DNA of 64,000 nucleotides from Gnetum montanum (Eukaryota; Streptophyta; Gnetopsida; Gnetales; Gnetaceae), in NCBI GenBank assembly GCA_015680685.1, contig MNCI01000986.1, forward strand, positions 369,326 to 433,325, in the 5' to 3' direction. How positions within the stretch are numbered: the first letter of the stretch is position 1; every line of letters starts with the position of its first letter. Shown piece after piece: positions 34,240 through 47,552 of this stretch. The translations under genes were made by a program, and so were the position numbers. The notes beneath the pieces were generated by a model, which made no database searches, was not told the origin of the DNA, and was given only the letters and a program-made list of their open reading frames with translations.

Positions 34240-34830
34240 TATGAATTTGGCCACTATCATGCTCACTCAAATTGTAATGCACTAGATTAAAGTATGAGTG
34301 CATTCCAAAAAGAGAGTAGATCCTAGAAGTCCCTTAGTATATCTCCAAATAGTAGGACATAAACCCTACAAAGCTCTACTAAATTCTAGGTGAAGAGTAA
34401 ACTTGATTTCACAATATATGTACAAAGCTTGGAATCTTCCTCCACTAAAGCAAAGCAACATCTAATTAAAGGTTGTAGATTAGTTAATTTCTATTCAACT
34501 CAAACAAGTGAAAGATGTCATCATCATCATAAGTGGCTAGTCTTATCCTATCAACTTCTTAGTTATACATATGGAGAAAAATAAAGGAAAATTTTCTATA
34601 ATTATGGAACGAGCATGACTTAGCACTATGAATGCTAAGCTAGGAATCAGAGACTTGTCCTTGGAGATCTTTAAGGAAAATGAATTTGGAATCATACAAA
34701 GACACAAAGTTCCATGAATCACATATAGTCATAATGGGTGTAATTGCATGTAGAAAATTTAGGACATAAAACAAGACACAAATACAACATGTAATCAATG
34801 TATGGAGAACATGTATGTGTAATAATGCTT
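34240..34830 (+). pseudogene. Aspartic protease remnant (element 3)
   Basis: Aligned with the protease of elements 1 and 2: PRSPLVYLQI, then KALLNSR-stop-RVNLIS where they read ALLDLG(S/F)GVNLIS (34370-34410), so the catalytic Asp is gone. It continues with FLVIHMEKNKG, FSIIMERA and LGIRDLSLEIFKEN. The frame alternates through several indels. Confidence 0.7.
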
Positions 34831-35039
34831 GTATGCAGTAAACACACAACAAGAAGGCACCTAGTGGCTAATCACTTAAAAAGAAATAGAATCCAATATA
34901 TGCATGGAACCATTGAACAAAATCACAAGTGTCTACATTGAAGAAACTAATAAGTTAGAAAAATTTAGAAGGAAACAACCCTATGTACAATCACATCAAG
35001 AAGAAGATATTGAATAGGAATAATTAAAGATATAAGAAA

Positions 35040-35900
35040 AGTAAGATCCAGAACCTTTAGAACTAAAGGCCCTACCAAATAAACTAAAATATACTTTTTT
35101 GAATAACAAAAAATCAATATTTATTAATGCAAATTTTGATAAAGAACAAAAGAGAAAGTTATTAGAAGTGGTCAATAAATGGAAAACTACATTTGCATGG
35201 TCCTATGATGAGATAACTGGTATAGATCTATGCATCTATCAACAATGAATCTATACAGATCCAACTATCAAACCATGCGACCAACTTCAAAGATGACTGA
35301 ATCTCAAACTCAAAGAAGTTGTCAAGAAAGAGCTAGAAAATCTATTAAAAGTAGGGTTCATTTATCCTATAGTAGATAGTAAATGGATTAGTCCCTTAGT
35401 CACTACTCTAAAGAAAGGCAGCAAGTGGAGGATCTACATTGAATTTCAGTTATTAAATTTAGCAACATTCAAGGATCATTTTCTTTTGCTATTTGTTGAC
35501 CAAGTTGTATACACCATTATAGGACATCAGCACTACAGTTTCCTTGATTGATGTAGTGAGTATGAAAAAATTTAAATTACACTAGAAGATCAAGAAAAGA
35601 CCACATTCACCAATCCATGAGGAACATTTGCATATAAACAAATACCCTTTGGCTTGTGTAATGTACTCACTACCTTTCAAAGACTTATGTTTAGTATCTT
35701 CCAAAATCAAATTGGCAATGGGCTAGAAGTCTTTATAGATGAATTCTTTACATATAGGCTAGATTTCAAACAAGTCTTGGACCATTTAGAGCAAGTACTA
35801 AAGAGATATGTTAAAACCAATCTAAAGCTCAATTGGCAAAAAAACGTCATTTACTCGTTCAAGATGGTATAGTTCTAAGGCATAGAGTATCTCATAGGGA
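35040..35900 (+). pseudogene. pol: Reverse transcriptase remnant (element 3), FIDE in place of YxDD
   Basis: Collinear with the RT of element 1: ITGIDL, LENLLKVGFIYPI, KWISPLVTTLKKGSKWR, HYSFLD, TTFTNP, GTFAYKQIPFGLCN and EVFIDEFFTY (about 35725-35755). The catalytic pair FMDD is now FIDE, so the second Asp is Glu, and the palm motif DGYSGYNQI has become stop-CSEYEKI. Clearly dead. A 72-codon frame (35654-35872) survives. Confidence 0.83.
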
Positions 35901-36600
35901 ATAGAGGTAGATCTAAAGAAGATTAGAGTCATCTAGAACATCACTCAAAGGCCACAAATCATTAAGCATGTTATACCATTTCTTGGCCACATAAGATATT
36001 ATAGAAGATTCATTAAAAAAATTTCAAAGATTATTAAACTATTAGTAGAACTTACAAAGAAAGATACACCATTCCACTGGAAAGAACTATGTGAGAAGAC
36101 ATTTAATACATTAAAATAGAAACTGATCAAAACACTAATCCTTTGAGCTATGAATTGGTCTAAACCCTTCCACATTATGATAGATACTTCAAAATACATA
36201 CTAGGAGTAGTGCTCACTCAACTAGATGATTAAAGATGATCCTATTACATACACTACACTAGTTGAAGCATCACCAAGGCACACCTTAATTATACCACTA
36301 CAAAAAACAAGATTATGGCTATGGTGTATGCACTTGAGATATTTAGACACTATGTGCTTGGGTCAAATCATAATGCTATTCTATTTCTAATGAATGAATC
36401 TGTAGTGAGTCCAAGGGTGATAAGATGGCTCATGATATTACAATAATTTGACATAACCATGATAGATAAAAAGGAATTGAGAATGTTGTAGCTTATCATC
36501 TATCTAGACTTAGATGGGAATTGGAAGACAATGATGAACCATTGTCAAACCAATTTCCCAATGAAAATCTATTCATAAGAACAATAAAGAATTATCAAAC
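35900..36600 (+). pseudogene. pol: RNase H remnant (element 3)
   Basis: Traces of the connection region (PFLGHIRYYRRFI-like, TKKDTPFHWK) at about 35970-36080 are followed by MVYALEIFRHYVLG and VVAYHLSRLRWE (36310-36520). In the last motif the catalytic Asp is Tyr. Numerous stops. Confidence 0.7.
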
Positions 36601-36639
36601 CAATTATGTGACCTATCTTACTACATAAAAGCTTCTTAT

Positions 36640-37840
36640 TAAGTGGGACAAGAAAAAAAAGAGCAATTCTCCACCAAGCCAAACAATATATGGAAATCAA
36701 TGGGAACCTTTATAATATCTATACTTATGAGCTAATCAGATGGTGTGTTCCTAAACAAGAATAGAAAAGAGCCTTATAAGATGCACATGAAGGACCATGT
36801 GATGGTCACTATGTAAGATGAAGAACAACACTAAACTTGATGATGGCAGACTACTTTTGTCCTACCATATTTAGAGATGCACATTGGTTCACCCAATCTT
36901 GTCAGAGGTATCAATGTGACAGATGACTCATGAATGGAAATAAAGGTCCACAATAGTGGATACAACCATTGGAACCTTTTAATATTTTGGGAATTGATTT
37001 TATGGGATCCATCATGTTGATGTCCAACGGAAAATCATATATTATAGTAATTATTGATTATTGCACCAAGTGGGCAGAAGTAGTTGTAGTCAAGGATTGT
37101 ACAACCATAATAGCTACTAAATTCTTCCAACAACATGTGGAGAATTAGTTTGGAGTACCTATAATATTGATATCTGATAATGGAACCCACTTCACTGGAG
37201 CTACATTCAAAAAGTGAATGTAATGAATTGGGATCAATCATAAAGTAACTACACCATATCACCCCAAGTAAATGATCAAGTAGAAGTAACCAACAAAGAA
37301 CTCATAAGAATATTAACTTAAACTATTACTTAATTTAGAAAGGATTGGAGCATGAAGTTGAATGACACTCTATGGACATATAGATCCACATGGAAACTTC
37401 CTAAAGGATATTTACCTTATGATCTAGTTTATGAAAAACTTCCTACACTATCAATCCAAGAAGAGTTATAAACTTTAGCCACTCCTGGTGTACTTGACCT
37501 ACACTTAAACTTAGCTCAAAAGGAACATCTCTTGAATCTTAACCTTCTAGATGAAAATTGACTTGTAGCTTTGATGAGCAATGAGGTCCACAAGAAATAC
37601 TCCAAATGTAGGCATGACACAAAAATAAGATAAGTATCTATCAAGCCTGTTGATAGAGTCCTTTACTAAAATTCCAATCATGTTCCACAAAAGACTAAAT
37701 TCCAAATTCATTGTGAAGGATCCTATATCTTCCATGCTACTTACCACTCGGGTGACATGAACATTTATCATCCTACCAATCCACAAAAGCTTATTCTAGT
37801 TAATATTCAATAGATTAAACCATTTTATGAATCTCCTAAC
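36640..37840 (+). pseudogene. pol: Integrase remnant (element 3)
   Basis: Reading across frames: GPCDGHYV and the Cys pair of the zinc-binding part (36790-36930), GIDFMGSI (36990-37010), ISDNGTHFTGA (about 37170-37200), NDQVEVTNKELIRIL (37272-37316) and the C-terminal KDWSMKLNDTLWTYRSTWKLPKGY. All three catalytic residues can still be read, but in different frames with stops between. The tail ends near ILVNIQ and KPFYESP (37790-37830). Confidence 0.78.
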
Positions 37841-39335
37841 TTCTCTACGAATCCTACCTTATCTAACAAACCAACGTCAATCCATTTCATCTTTTGATTA
37901 ATTATTTCCAATAATAGGTATGGGAGTGTCTAGTTGGATACTTAAGTACTGAACATTTTTTAATTCTTACTACTTTTCACATTCTTTGATACCTTTATCA
38001 TTCTTTTATACTTTTCACACTTCTTATCATTTTTTATTCTTTAATATCTTTTGAATTATTTATACATTTTTCTATTCTTCTATATTTTTCTATTTTATTC
38101 TTTATAATTTTTTCCATTTTTACTATTTTTCTAAATAATTTTTCCATTTTCTATGTATATATTTTTGTTGAATTTTCAAATAAAGTAGACAAGAATACAA
38201 CAAGATGTAGTTCCAATAATGCGAATTTGACTCTATATTATCAAATCATTTAAGGACTAATTATGTATACAGTGAAACCACATCATCTATCCATTCACTT
38301 CCAATAATAAGGGGTTCTTATCATGGACATAATGATATTCTTTTCACAATAAAACTAAAATAAATTTATGATCATTATGCTTAGACGGAAAAGTAAAGAA
38401 CCATGTGGGAATGAAAAGTGTGTGACATTAAGCATACTTGTGGATTCTCTAAGGCTACTACTATAAGTCTTATCCTACTAATAAGTTGTATCATTCACTT
38501 GAGTTCTAACAACAAATGGAAGTATGTATAAATAAGTGCTGCCTTACCATGTCACTAGAAAGACATGTTACCCATGCTTGAAGGTAGCCCTTTGGTAAGG
38601 TTGACATAGTAAATATCTAATAAATGCACAAAACAAAAATTTCTAGGATTTCCACTAGAAAGACATGTTATCTATGCCTGAAGGTAGATGACTTCTTAGA
38701 AATTTCAAGGTTTCTTAGACTTGCATTGGTTACAGGGCTAGAAAGACATGTTACTGATGCTAAAGGCATTCCTTTGTTCAATGGCCAAGTCTCCTTTAAT
38801 AAAAATAAATTTTGATATTAATAAACTACTTCTTTGAACTTCATTTCCAAGTGTTAATACTTCTTACAATTATGATAGTCTTGTGGTTGCTAGTTTTGGG
38901 ATGATGCAGTGTGATGTCACTGTTAAGTGGTATGGACTTGGTTGAGATCTTGAATGGAAAGACTAATGATTATTTTAAACACATATTAAAAATAGAAATC
39001 ATTATGCCTATGGAAAGAGACATCACATCCCAAATTCTGCAACCGTTGCTACTCCTATTCCACCAAACTATTATATATAATCATACTTTCATGATTTTGG
39101 ATAATATAATATTATTTTCTCATCTAAGTGATACTAATAGGTGTGTCTTGAAAGATAGGTAGGTTTTACATTCAAATCCTTGAGTGCCTATGAACGCTCG
39201 TAGGTATAGTTATTTGGCCGAGAGGCCATTACCGATCATAATTTGGTAATGCTAATTTTTTGTACGTAACACTAATTAACGTTGACTTTCCCATGGGCCA
39301 TTTTGGTAACGCAACTTTGTGTATAACACTGACAT
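37841..39335 (+). other. Post-integrase spacer of element 3 with three direct repeats
   Basis: AT-rich with no supported frame. A motif CTAGAAAGACATGTTA...ATGCYTGAAGGTAG occurs three times at 38553-38587, 38653-38687 and 38738-38767 (the third shorter). A repetitive TATTTTTCTAT tract lies at about 38040-38160. Confidence 0.5.
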
Positions 39336-39339
39336 GTAA

Positions 39340-39960
<621 letters not shown>

Positions 39961-41600
39961 AGTGTAATGGTGTTTAGTCCTTCACAGTCACCTGGTAATG
40001 TGCAGTGTTTATGTTCACCGAGTATCTATGATGTGCTTCTATCTTCCCGTGAGGTCGGCTCCCCTTGGCCATATGTATGTTTTAGTTTCTCAAATATGCT
40101 TCGGTAATATGGTTTGTAAATTAATGTTTAAACTGTCTCCTACGGAAACCTGAGTGGCTTTAGCGCTACGTTTACATAAGAATTCGATATTAATAAAATA
40201 TACGAAGAAAATTGTAATAAAATATATGAAGAAAATTGTCGAAGTAAATTTTGAAGGAAATGACATTTTTTTTTAAAAAAAGCTAAAAATATCACTAATA
40301 CTTTTATATATTTAAAAAACATTTAAAGATATAATTATAGGTATAATGGAGCCTCTTGAATTAAAGATATAAATAAGAAGGATGAATGTTGATGGTGCTC
40401 TTGTCATTCAAGTTATGTACAAAGAAAAAGAGGAAAATGAATTTCTTTTACATAAGTGGAATTTCAGTAGCTTAAAAGATTAAAGAGGTGAGATATTCTT
40501 CCAAATAGTAAACCTTCTATCAAAATACAACTTAGGATCCATAGGTTGGACTCTAAGAAGTACATAGACTTAGATACACTTTACTCTAATAAGTACCTAC
40601 ACTTAGATACACTTTATTGAGGGACATTAAAAACTATGATGTTAGGTAAATAGGCTTTAAATCCCTCATGTACCCTTGATAAATAGGATAAAAGGAATCA
40701 AGATGATGATTTAGCTTTAATAATCTTAATCAATAGGTGTAAGTGCTTAAAAATAAGTACTCTTGAACCCACTTTTGGAAGTGAATCTCAAAATCCAAAA
40801 TTTCTAAACTTTTAAGACTTCTAGGATAAAGGAGTAAGAAAGAATTTTTAGTAGTTTTGTTGGTTTTAAATAAGGATTTCCTCTTTCTTCAACTTTGTTT
40901 ATTTAGTCTTTTTTTTTATAAACTTATGGACTTTATGTATAAAATATTTATCGCTTGCACCTTTCTTTGGTTTAATAATACAACATATCCAAGTGAATTG
41001 TATGCACTTCTTAGTTTGAACCTCACCATTTATTTAGTTAATGGAACTAAAGCACAATACAAATTATGCACATCGTCATCGTCATCCTTATCCCCTACGT
41101 GTTTCGTTTATGATTAGTTTCAATCTCTGCCTTCACCTTATCCTCAATTTCTTTTATCTTCTTTTTCAATTTACTATTCTTTATTTCAATAGTACAAATT
41201 AATTTTATATTAAAAAGATTAAACCCTGCAAAGTTTAACTTACTTCTAAGAGATCACTTTTCTCTATCAACTTACTTTTCTTATCCTGTTTTTCTTAGAT
41301 TTTAGTTTCAATGATCATAAGCTATGCATAGTCTATTCTAATGGGTGGAAGCTCAATCTCTACTTTGGGACATCTAACTTTATTTTGGTTTAGTTCCTTA
41401 AAGCTAGAAGCTTCTTCTAAAAAAATTGTATATGTAAAATAAAATCTTTTCATTTTCTTACAGTATTAAACTATTGAATTTCAACATTTAACCTACCTCT
41501 AAAGTTAAAGTCTCCTACACAATGCTCTATTTTTTTTTTGGAGGGGTTTTACCCCTTATAAACACTTAATATAATATAGGATCATTACCCAAAGCCATAA
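39961..41600. other. AT-rich spacer inside element 3
   Basis: No gene recognised. Contains a 33-bp tandem duplication (40551-40616, separate entry). The stretch to about 40130 may be 3' flank of the captured protease exon. Confidence 0.35.
40551..40616. repeat. Tandem duplication, 2 x 33 bp
   Basis: CTCTAAGAAGTACATAGACT... (40551-40583) and CTCTAATAAGTACCTACACT... (40584-40616) agree except at a few positions. No coding sense. Confidence 0.8.
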
Positions 41601-41670
41601 TGCTCATCTCACTAAGTGGGGCCCCAAGAGGGTTGGTAGATTAGTAAAAGCCTAACCTCTTACTTGAGAA
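41595..41670 (-). repeat. Dispersed repeat fragment related to 52020-52140
   Basis: GGGTTGGTAGATTAGTAAAAGCCTAACCTCTT is nearly the reverse complement of 52060-52110. Preceded by TGCTCATCTCACTAAGTGGGG, matching TGCTCATCCTGTTAAGCAGGG at the other site. Confidence 0.65.
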
Positions 41671-41769
41671 ACGAGCATTTTATTATCATTTTTGATGTTT
41701 TATTTTTATTTTTGGAAAAAATCAAGCAAATTTTTATTCCCAAAAAAGACTATACACTAGTATAGCATA

Positions 41770-42300
41770 GGCCATAGCTGTTGACCCCACACCGATAGCG
41801 CGCCCAAACCCTAGGGCCCCCCGCAAGTCCCCACCACCTTAGGGCATCCTCGTTAGTGGGTGATATGTTCAATCCCCAATCCCTTAAATAGTAGTTCGGA
41901 CCAGGCCGGGCATGTCCCGAGGGGAAGAGCTATCCCCCCCTCCCCCACGTTAGGACCTTTTGGGGTGTTCGTAGTTAGAGCCCCGACTCTCCTCGGGGGT
42001 TTGGAGGCCCGAGTAATACTCGCCCCGGCCAGCAGCTAGGCGATGGTGATTTTCTTCAATTATCTGGGCAATACCTATCATGTGGTCTCTAATAATGTTC
42101 TCGATCCATTGCAGCGTCTGGATGTACGATTGCGGGGGCAGGGTCAGTGTCTTAGAGAGCGTTCCCTCAGCAACCTGCTACGGCCCCCTGGCACCAGATG
42201 GCTGCCCTACCGTGTGTTCTGTGGGGTCAACGTATTCAGTCGACAGATCCCTCCGCGGGGCCCAGGGTTTGTACATGGATCATTTCTGCTATATTCCAAC
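41770..42300. other. GC-rich block of unknown origin
   Basis: A sharply bounded GC-rich island in AT-rich surroundings, with C/G runs (GGGCCCCCCGC, CCCCCCCTCCCCC) and repeated CCCGAG/CTCGGG pairs. A 92-codon frame (42043-42321) shows no known motif. The composition recalls 5' regions of GC-rich LINEs such as the one at 47705-50498, but no shared sequence was proved. Confidence 0.4.
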
Positions 42301-42660
42301 ATGTTTATAATCATTCAATAAAGCATTCCATGGTCTTATAATATTTTTNGGTTTTCTGAAAAAAAGAATTTCCATCAATTAGTGTATGCTCTCACTCTTG
42401 GCCGAATTTATGCTCTCACTCAAAAATAACAAATTCGGCTGAGAGTGAGAGCATACACTAATTGATGGAAACTTTTTTTTTAGAAACCCCATCCTTAGGA
42501 AAAATAAGGTACATAACTCTTGTTCTTCATCTAGAAGGCATGAAAATTTGGGTTTTTAAATCTTTTTCTTTGTCCAGAAGTCGTGAAATTTTTTACTCAA
42601 AGAACTTTTTACTTGTAAACAAATAAGATTCTCTCGGTCAATTTATAGATAACTAAGCTA
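42300..42660. mobile_element. MITE-like inverted repeat, copy 2, left arm incomplete at an N
   Basis: Bases 42351-42655 match the centre and right arm of copy 1 (GCATACACTAATTGATGGAAA, AAAATTTGGGTTTTTAAATC, AGATTCTCTCGG). The flanking block TCATTCAATAA...GCATTCCA (42310-42335) is also shared. The outer left arm is missing exactly at the single N (42350), so the missing part may be an assembly gap rather than a real deletion. Confidence 0.7.
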
Positions 42661-43690
42661 GTACAAGAACACTAAGGGTTGGAGCCTACTTTGAGGAGGA
42701 TCCACTTGTATAACTCTTATGCTTCATACTTGATGACTAATTCCATGTCATCTTGTGCCTCTGAAACATTTGAACTATCAATTTTTACTTTCTTAAATTC
42801 TCATAACTAATCATACTTTTGGAAATTCCTATCATCATCTCCTATAAACCTCATTAACTTACTTTGTCGATGATTCCTTCTTTCACATACTTTTGTTGCC
42901 AAATTTTCATATTATGAGTATCATCTATAATCAAACATCCTTCACACCATCTCTACATCTTGCAAACTATCCATTCATCTCAATTTTTTCATCCAAAATT
43001 GCTCAAAATTTAAACTTTTTTAGTAGTGATATCATAGCTATGATGTAGTAGGCTCTAATATGTCACAGCTATGATGTCGTATCTATGATGTATCCAATAT
43101 AAACTATCTTTATATACATGTAGGAGTTAGAAAAGTTTTCATTTTCCAAATTTCAAGTAGGGGGAGTTCATGTTGCTTTTCTAACCCAAACACTCGAACT
43201 TCCAAGCTCCATAACTTCCTTATCGTAGCTTTGATTTGTATGATTTTTGAACCCGCTTGATTCCATACTAATCAACTTAGTTGTGGGGGTCTATTGTGCA
43301 CAATTGGGTAATTTGAGCAAACTTTTTTATAATATGCAAAGAGTACATTAAGGATAAGAATGAGAATAAATAATCAAATCTTAATAAAATAAGTGAATAA
43401 GAACTAATAAACCTAAACATACCTTCTAATTACCAATTTGAATCACAATAAATAAGAGAGTAGCAGTTGTGAAAGGTCATAAAAATTTAAAACTACAACT
43501 AACAAGGGGGGTTTTTTTTTTGAAATCTTTCTAACTTTGCAATTATAATAAGAGCTATAAGTAATAATAGGGATAGGCTTGTGATTAAATCCAAGAACCT
43601 AAGAAATAGTTATAAATCATTAGGAACTTCTTTGAAATCCTTAGGTAATCTAAATGAATCCTTTATAATTGCAAATGACTCCTAAGAGAC
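42661..43690. other. AT-rich stretch with LTR-like fragments
   Basis: At 43020-43100 CTATGATGT-type repeats (AGCTATGATGTAG; AGCTATGATGTCG; TCTATGATGTATCC) resemble the mutated palindromes of the element 3 U3, followed by a possible TATA region (CTTTATATACATG). Probably a fragment of a further LTR; not proved. Confidence 0.35.
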
Positions 43691-46425
43691 CCACAACAAA
43701 AGGGCCCTCAGAATAAAGGATCAAAAGACCCATAGGAAGGGGACAAGCGAGAGAAAAAACTTCATAGGCTAAGCAAGAAGCTTAATCCTTCAAAATACAT
43801 CAACAAATACCTACACAAGCTAAAGCCAAAACACCACTAGCCCCAAGAAAAGGACATCACCTCATGTTGTCAGTCAAATGTCTCTAGGTCATTTAGGAGA
43901 AATCAATCATGTTCACAATTATCATGGAACTTAATTTCATACCATTCATGGAATTCACACCTTTTGACATCCAAGAACAACTCCAATCCTCTCCTCTATG
44001 ACCAACTCTATCATGCAACAGAGAATAGTATTTAGGAGAAGTGTACCAATTCTAGAAGAATAAGAAGGATGATGCCATAGTAAAAATTGAAGGAGTAACA
44101 GTGTTGTATCCAGTTGAGGTAATTGTAAAGGCATTAAGAGTCCTAATGTTGAAGCGAATATTGCACAAATATCTATAAGATCTGACATTGAGGTAAAGAA
44201 GTTATGGTTGCAAAGAGCTTGTGGATCAACAAATAAGAAATATAGTGGATTGTCAACCAAAGAAAAGATAAATTTCAAGATTGGGACCTATCACATTTTC
44301 CCTACCAAGAGATTAAATCAAATTTCCACCTATGCTGCAAGAGGAAGTGTTATCCTCATGGGGAAATTCAAGGTTAACATGGATCATTTATTGTTTCTAT
44401 AAATTCAAAGAAGGTTTGAGGAGAAAAAGGCAACAAAACTTACTTTACCATTCCCTTGCCTCATCAGAAAGTTATGCAAGAAAGCTAGGATTTTGGGCTA
44501 TACAAATGATGTCCTACATAAAGCCTAGAATGCATCTTATGCTGAAATGTCAAAACTAATGCCTCCAAAGAAAGATTAACTAGAAACGTTAGTAGGCATT
44601 GAGGGAATGGCAAGATCCACACTAGTTGGAAACATTCCAACCATAGGATAGGAACAAGCAAAACCCAATGGATCAATGCTAGATGGTGATAGACCTAGAT
44701 CGAATGCTGCATTAGCATAATAGGACTATAGACCTTCTATGAGCCACTTGTAGCAAATTACAAAGACTATAATTTGGGGAAATAGGGAAGGTTCTATACT
44801 ATATTGAGTTAGAGACAATCCAAGTAAACATGTAGTATCAAAAAGATCCACTAGTAATCAAATCTCATTGTAGGTAGGAGAAGATGAAGATTAGGCACAA
44901 AAATGTTTTCGAAATGCTTTATATTTCTAGGTCATGCTGAAGATAGAAGAAGGAGCCATAGTTGTGGTAATGTTACACCAGGATGTAGAAGGAGCAGTAG
45001 AGGTAATCATAGATCACATTAAAGAATCATTCAATGTTTTCATTGTGCATTGATGGATATTATTGGAACCAAAGATGTTGAAATGATAGTTGATACATCC
45101 ATGCCTCTACAAGAACATGAATACATCCTAGATTGACTACTACAAATAGGCTAAGTAATGCAAAATCTCTTTAATATCCCCAACGATATCACTACAGTAC
45201 ATTCAAATATGATTTCAATAAAGGGTAAGATGATAATGGTTAAAACAAGAGTTGAGCATGTAGAGAATAAAGTGCAAAGGTTGCAAGCTAAATTAGTAGT
45301 CTTAAGAGTAGAAAAGAAAGACCTTACACAATACATAGCACTAGACTAGCTTAACAAATTCAAAACTGAACAAGTGACCCAACTCATAGCCAAGAATATC
45401 CAAGTAGAAATGGAAAAGGAGAAGGAAACATGAAATGCCTTTGTGGTAGAAGCACAAACATATGCACATGACAAAGCATTAACTACCCTTGAAGAACAAA
45501 ATAAGAAGGTTTCAAAAAACATAAGGTTAACAAATATAGAAAAGCATAAGAATGTTCTCAAAGAAAGCATCCATTAATTAAGAGAACAATTTGCTAGAGT
45601 CAACCAAGATATGTGAAAATTAGCTAAAGAAAATAGAATCCTATCAATAAAGGAAGTTTATGCTATCCATAAAAAATGTACCATTGAGGTTAGAATGTGG
45701 TAAAATGAGGCTAAAAAGCATGAAAGGCTTAAAGAACACTTCATAGATCAAGTGGGCATGTACAGAAAAATCAACAAGAAGGAAATCTAGTTGGCTAAAC
45801 CCACAATCAACTCCATTACTACACAAACACATGATCGGTAACCAATCCTGGATGGTCTCGCCCATGTCCACCAAGCTAAGATAAAGAAAAATGACTTGCA
45901 AATTGAAGACCTCATAGAATACATGGGATTAGCAAATCTCATATATGCTAATTTAGCCATGCTCATAGTAGGTAGACAAAGAAATGAGCTAGAATAGCAA
46001 GTAGTTGTAGTATATGTAATGTATGAAAAGGAATTTGTAGATTGAAAAGATGTACAAAAAAACTATACATTGTAAATTCCAAACTATAAGTAGTAAAAGA
46101 TAGCTACCAAGATCAGAAGGATGTAGTAGTAAACCTAGCCCACAAAATGATAGATTACCAAGAATTAAGAAAAGTGGCCAGGGCATTTGAAAAAGAAAGA
46201 CAACAATTCACAGCTTAGTACATGAAAGTAAACAAGATGTTTTCATAGTTGCCATGCCCATGAGAGGTACCAACTTCAATCAACATCACTAAATTTTCCT
46301 AGATGGTACATGATCCAAGATCATAAGAAGAAAAGATTTGGGCATTGCTTAATCATTACCAATTTCAAAAGCCTGATGATAAAGGAAAGAAGCCAATGGA
46401 GAAGCCACTTCCATCCAAGACATGA
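43690..46425 (+). pseudogene. Extra ORF between pol and 3' LTR of element 3 (coiled-coil protein)
   Basis: The first part (about 43930-44560) has an FIPFMEFTPFDI...QLQ start and IVKIEGVTVLYPVEVIVKAL. This resembles the plant transposon protein domain found in third ORFs of Athila/Tat-like elements, a low-certainty match. From 45158 one frame continues for about 280 codons to 45995 broken only by single stops (at LD-LNK, ET-NAF, IH-LRE, DM-KLA, MW-NEA and others), each a one-base change from Gln, Trp or Arg codons. It is rich in Lys, Glu, Gln and Leu with heptad-like spacing (VEHVENKVQRLQAKL), so it probably formed a long coiled coil. The tail at 46320-46425 reads QFQKPDDKGKKPMEKP. Function unknown; in this position families often carry env-like or accessory ORFs. 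Confidence 0.55.
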
Positions 46426-46657
46426 GGCTACATTGAGCTTTGTCATTTTATTTTGTTTTGTCAAAATTGTGTCAATCATGTGATGCATGATAATTTTATA
46501 AACACCACTTAACCCATAATGTGACATTCAGAGTTGACTTAGCAATGTATATAAGTAGTCATGTTAAAGTTGAAATACACCTCACAACTTTGTAAGAAAT
46601 ACTATCCTCTTTTTTTTTTTTAACTAAAGGATGAGTTTCCAGTTAGTTGTGAAGGTA

Positions 46658-47552
46658 TGATAAAGCTTGTTTTTCAAGAGCCATGATATTGTATGTATGA
46701 TATCACATTTATGATATTGTATCTATGATATTACAACCCTACATACATCATGATTGATGTAATGTAGTGGATCCTAGTCAACACTATAAATACTAACACT
46801 TTGTCATTTCAATGAAACAAACTTCATCCAATCCTTAGCAAAATTCTTGCAGTTTGTTTTCATGACTTAGAATTTGCAATAGAGTGAATGTTCATAGTGT
46901 GGTGTTGAATAGTTGTACAGAATCTTGATTCGAGTAAATTGTACTTTAGCATGATTCATGGCTAGAAATAAAGATTAAGATTTTTTTTCATCATTGCAGC
47001 ATTCTATGTAGTTTACTTTACTATTACTTAGTTAATTTTCACCTTTTAATATGTTTACTTTGATTGTGTCATTTATAATTCTTAAGCACTATACTTTTAC
47101 TATGTTTCTTAATATGATAGTATAAGTACGACTAGTTTTGAATGTATAAGTATGCTCATTTGGTAATCCCAGTAGTATTATTACTTGGTTCACCTAGTAG
47201 CATAATACTTGGTAACCCTAGTGATGATTGCATAAGCCCAACACTTAAATGGTAAACCAAGAACAAATACTTATTGCCACTACGCTAGAGTAGTTTCCTT
47301 ACTTTCATTATACTTATATTTAGATTCTATTGCCCTATTTCAATCATGATTACACTTAGTTTTAATTTGAGCAAACAACATCATGATATCATATGCCTGC
47401 CTGAGAGTTTATCCATACTACTCGCACTTTACTAACTCACCATGAGAATACACTGATCACAAACTAAACCTAAACTACTACTGAATCTACATTGTTCATG
47501 TGCATGCACTCATGACTTGTATGGTAGAGCCTTTGAATACCCAGCCACATCA
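46658..47552 (+). repeat. 3' LTR of element 3
   Basis: Begins TGATAAAGCT and ends CCACATCA. It aligns with the 5' LTR through U3, the TATA region (CTATAAATACTAACAC near 46785) and U5, and keeps four GATAT(T/C) palindromes at about 46684-46734. A weak purine tract (GTGAAGGTA) precedes it. Confidence 0.82.
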
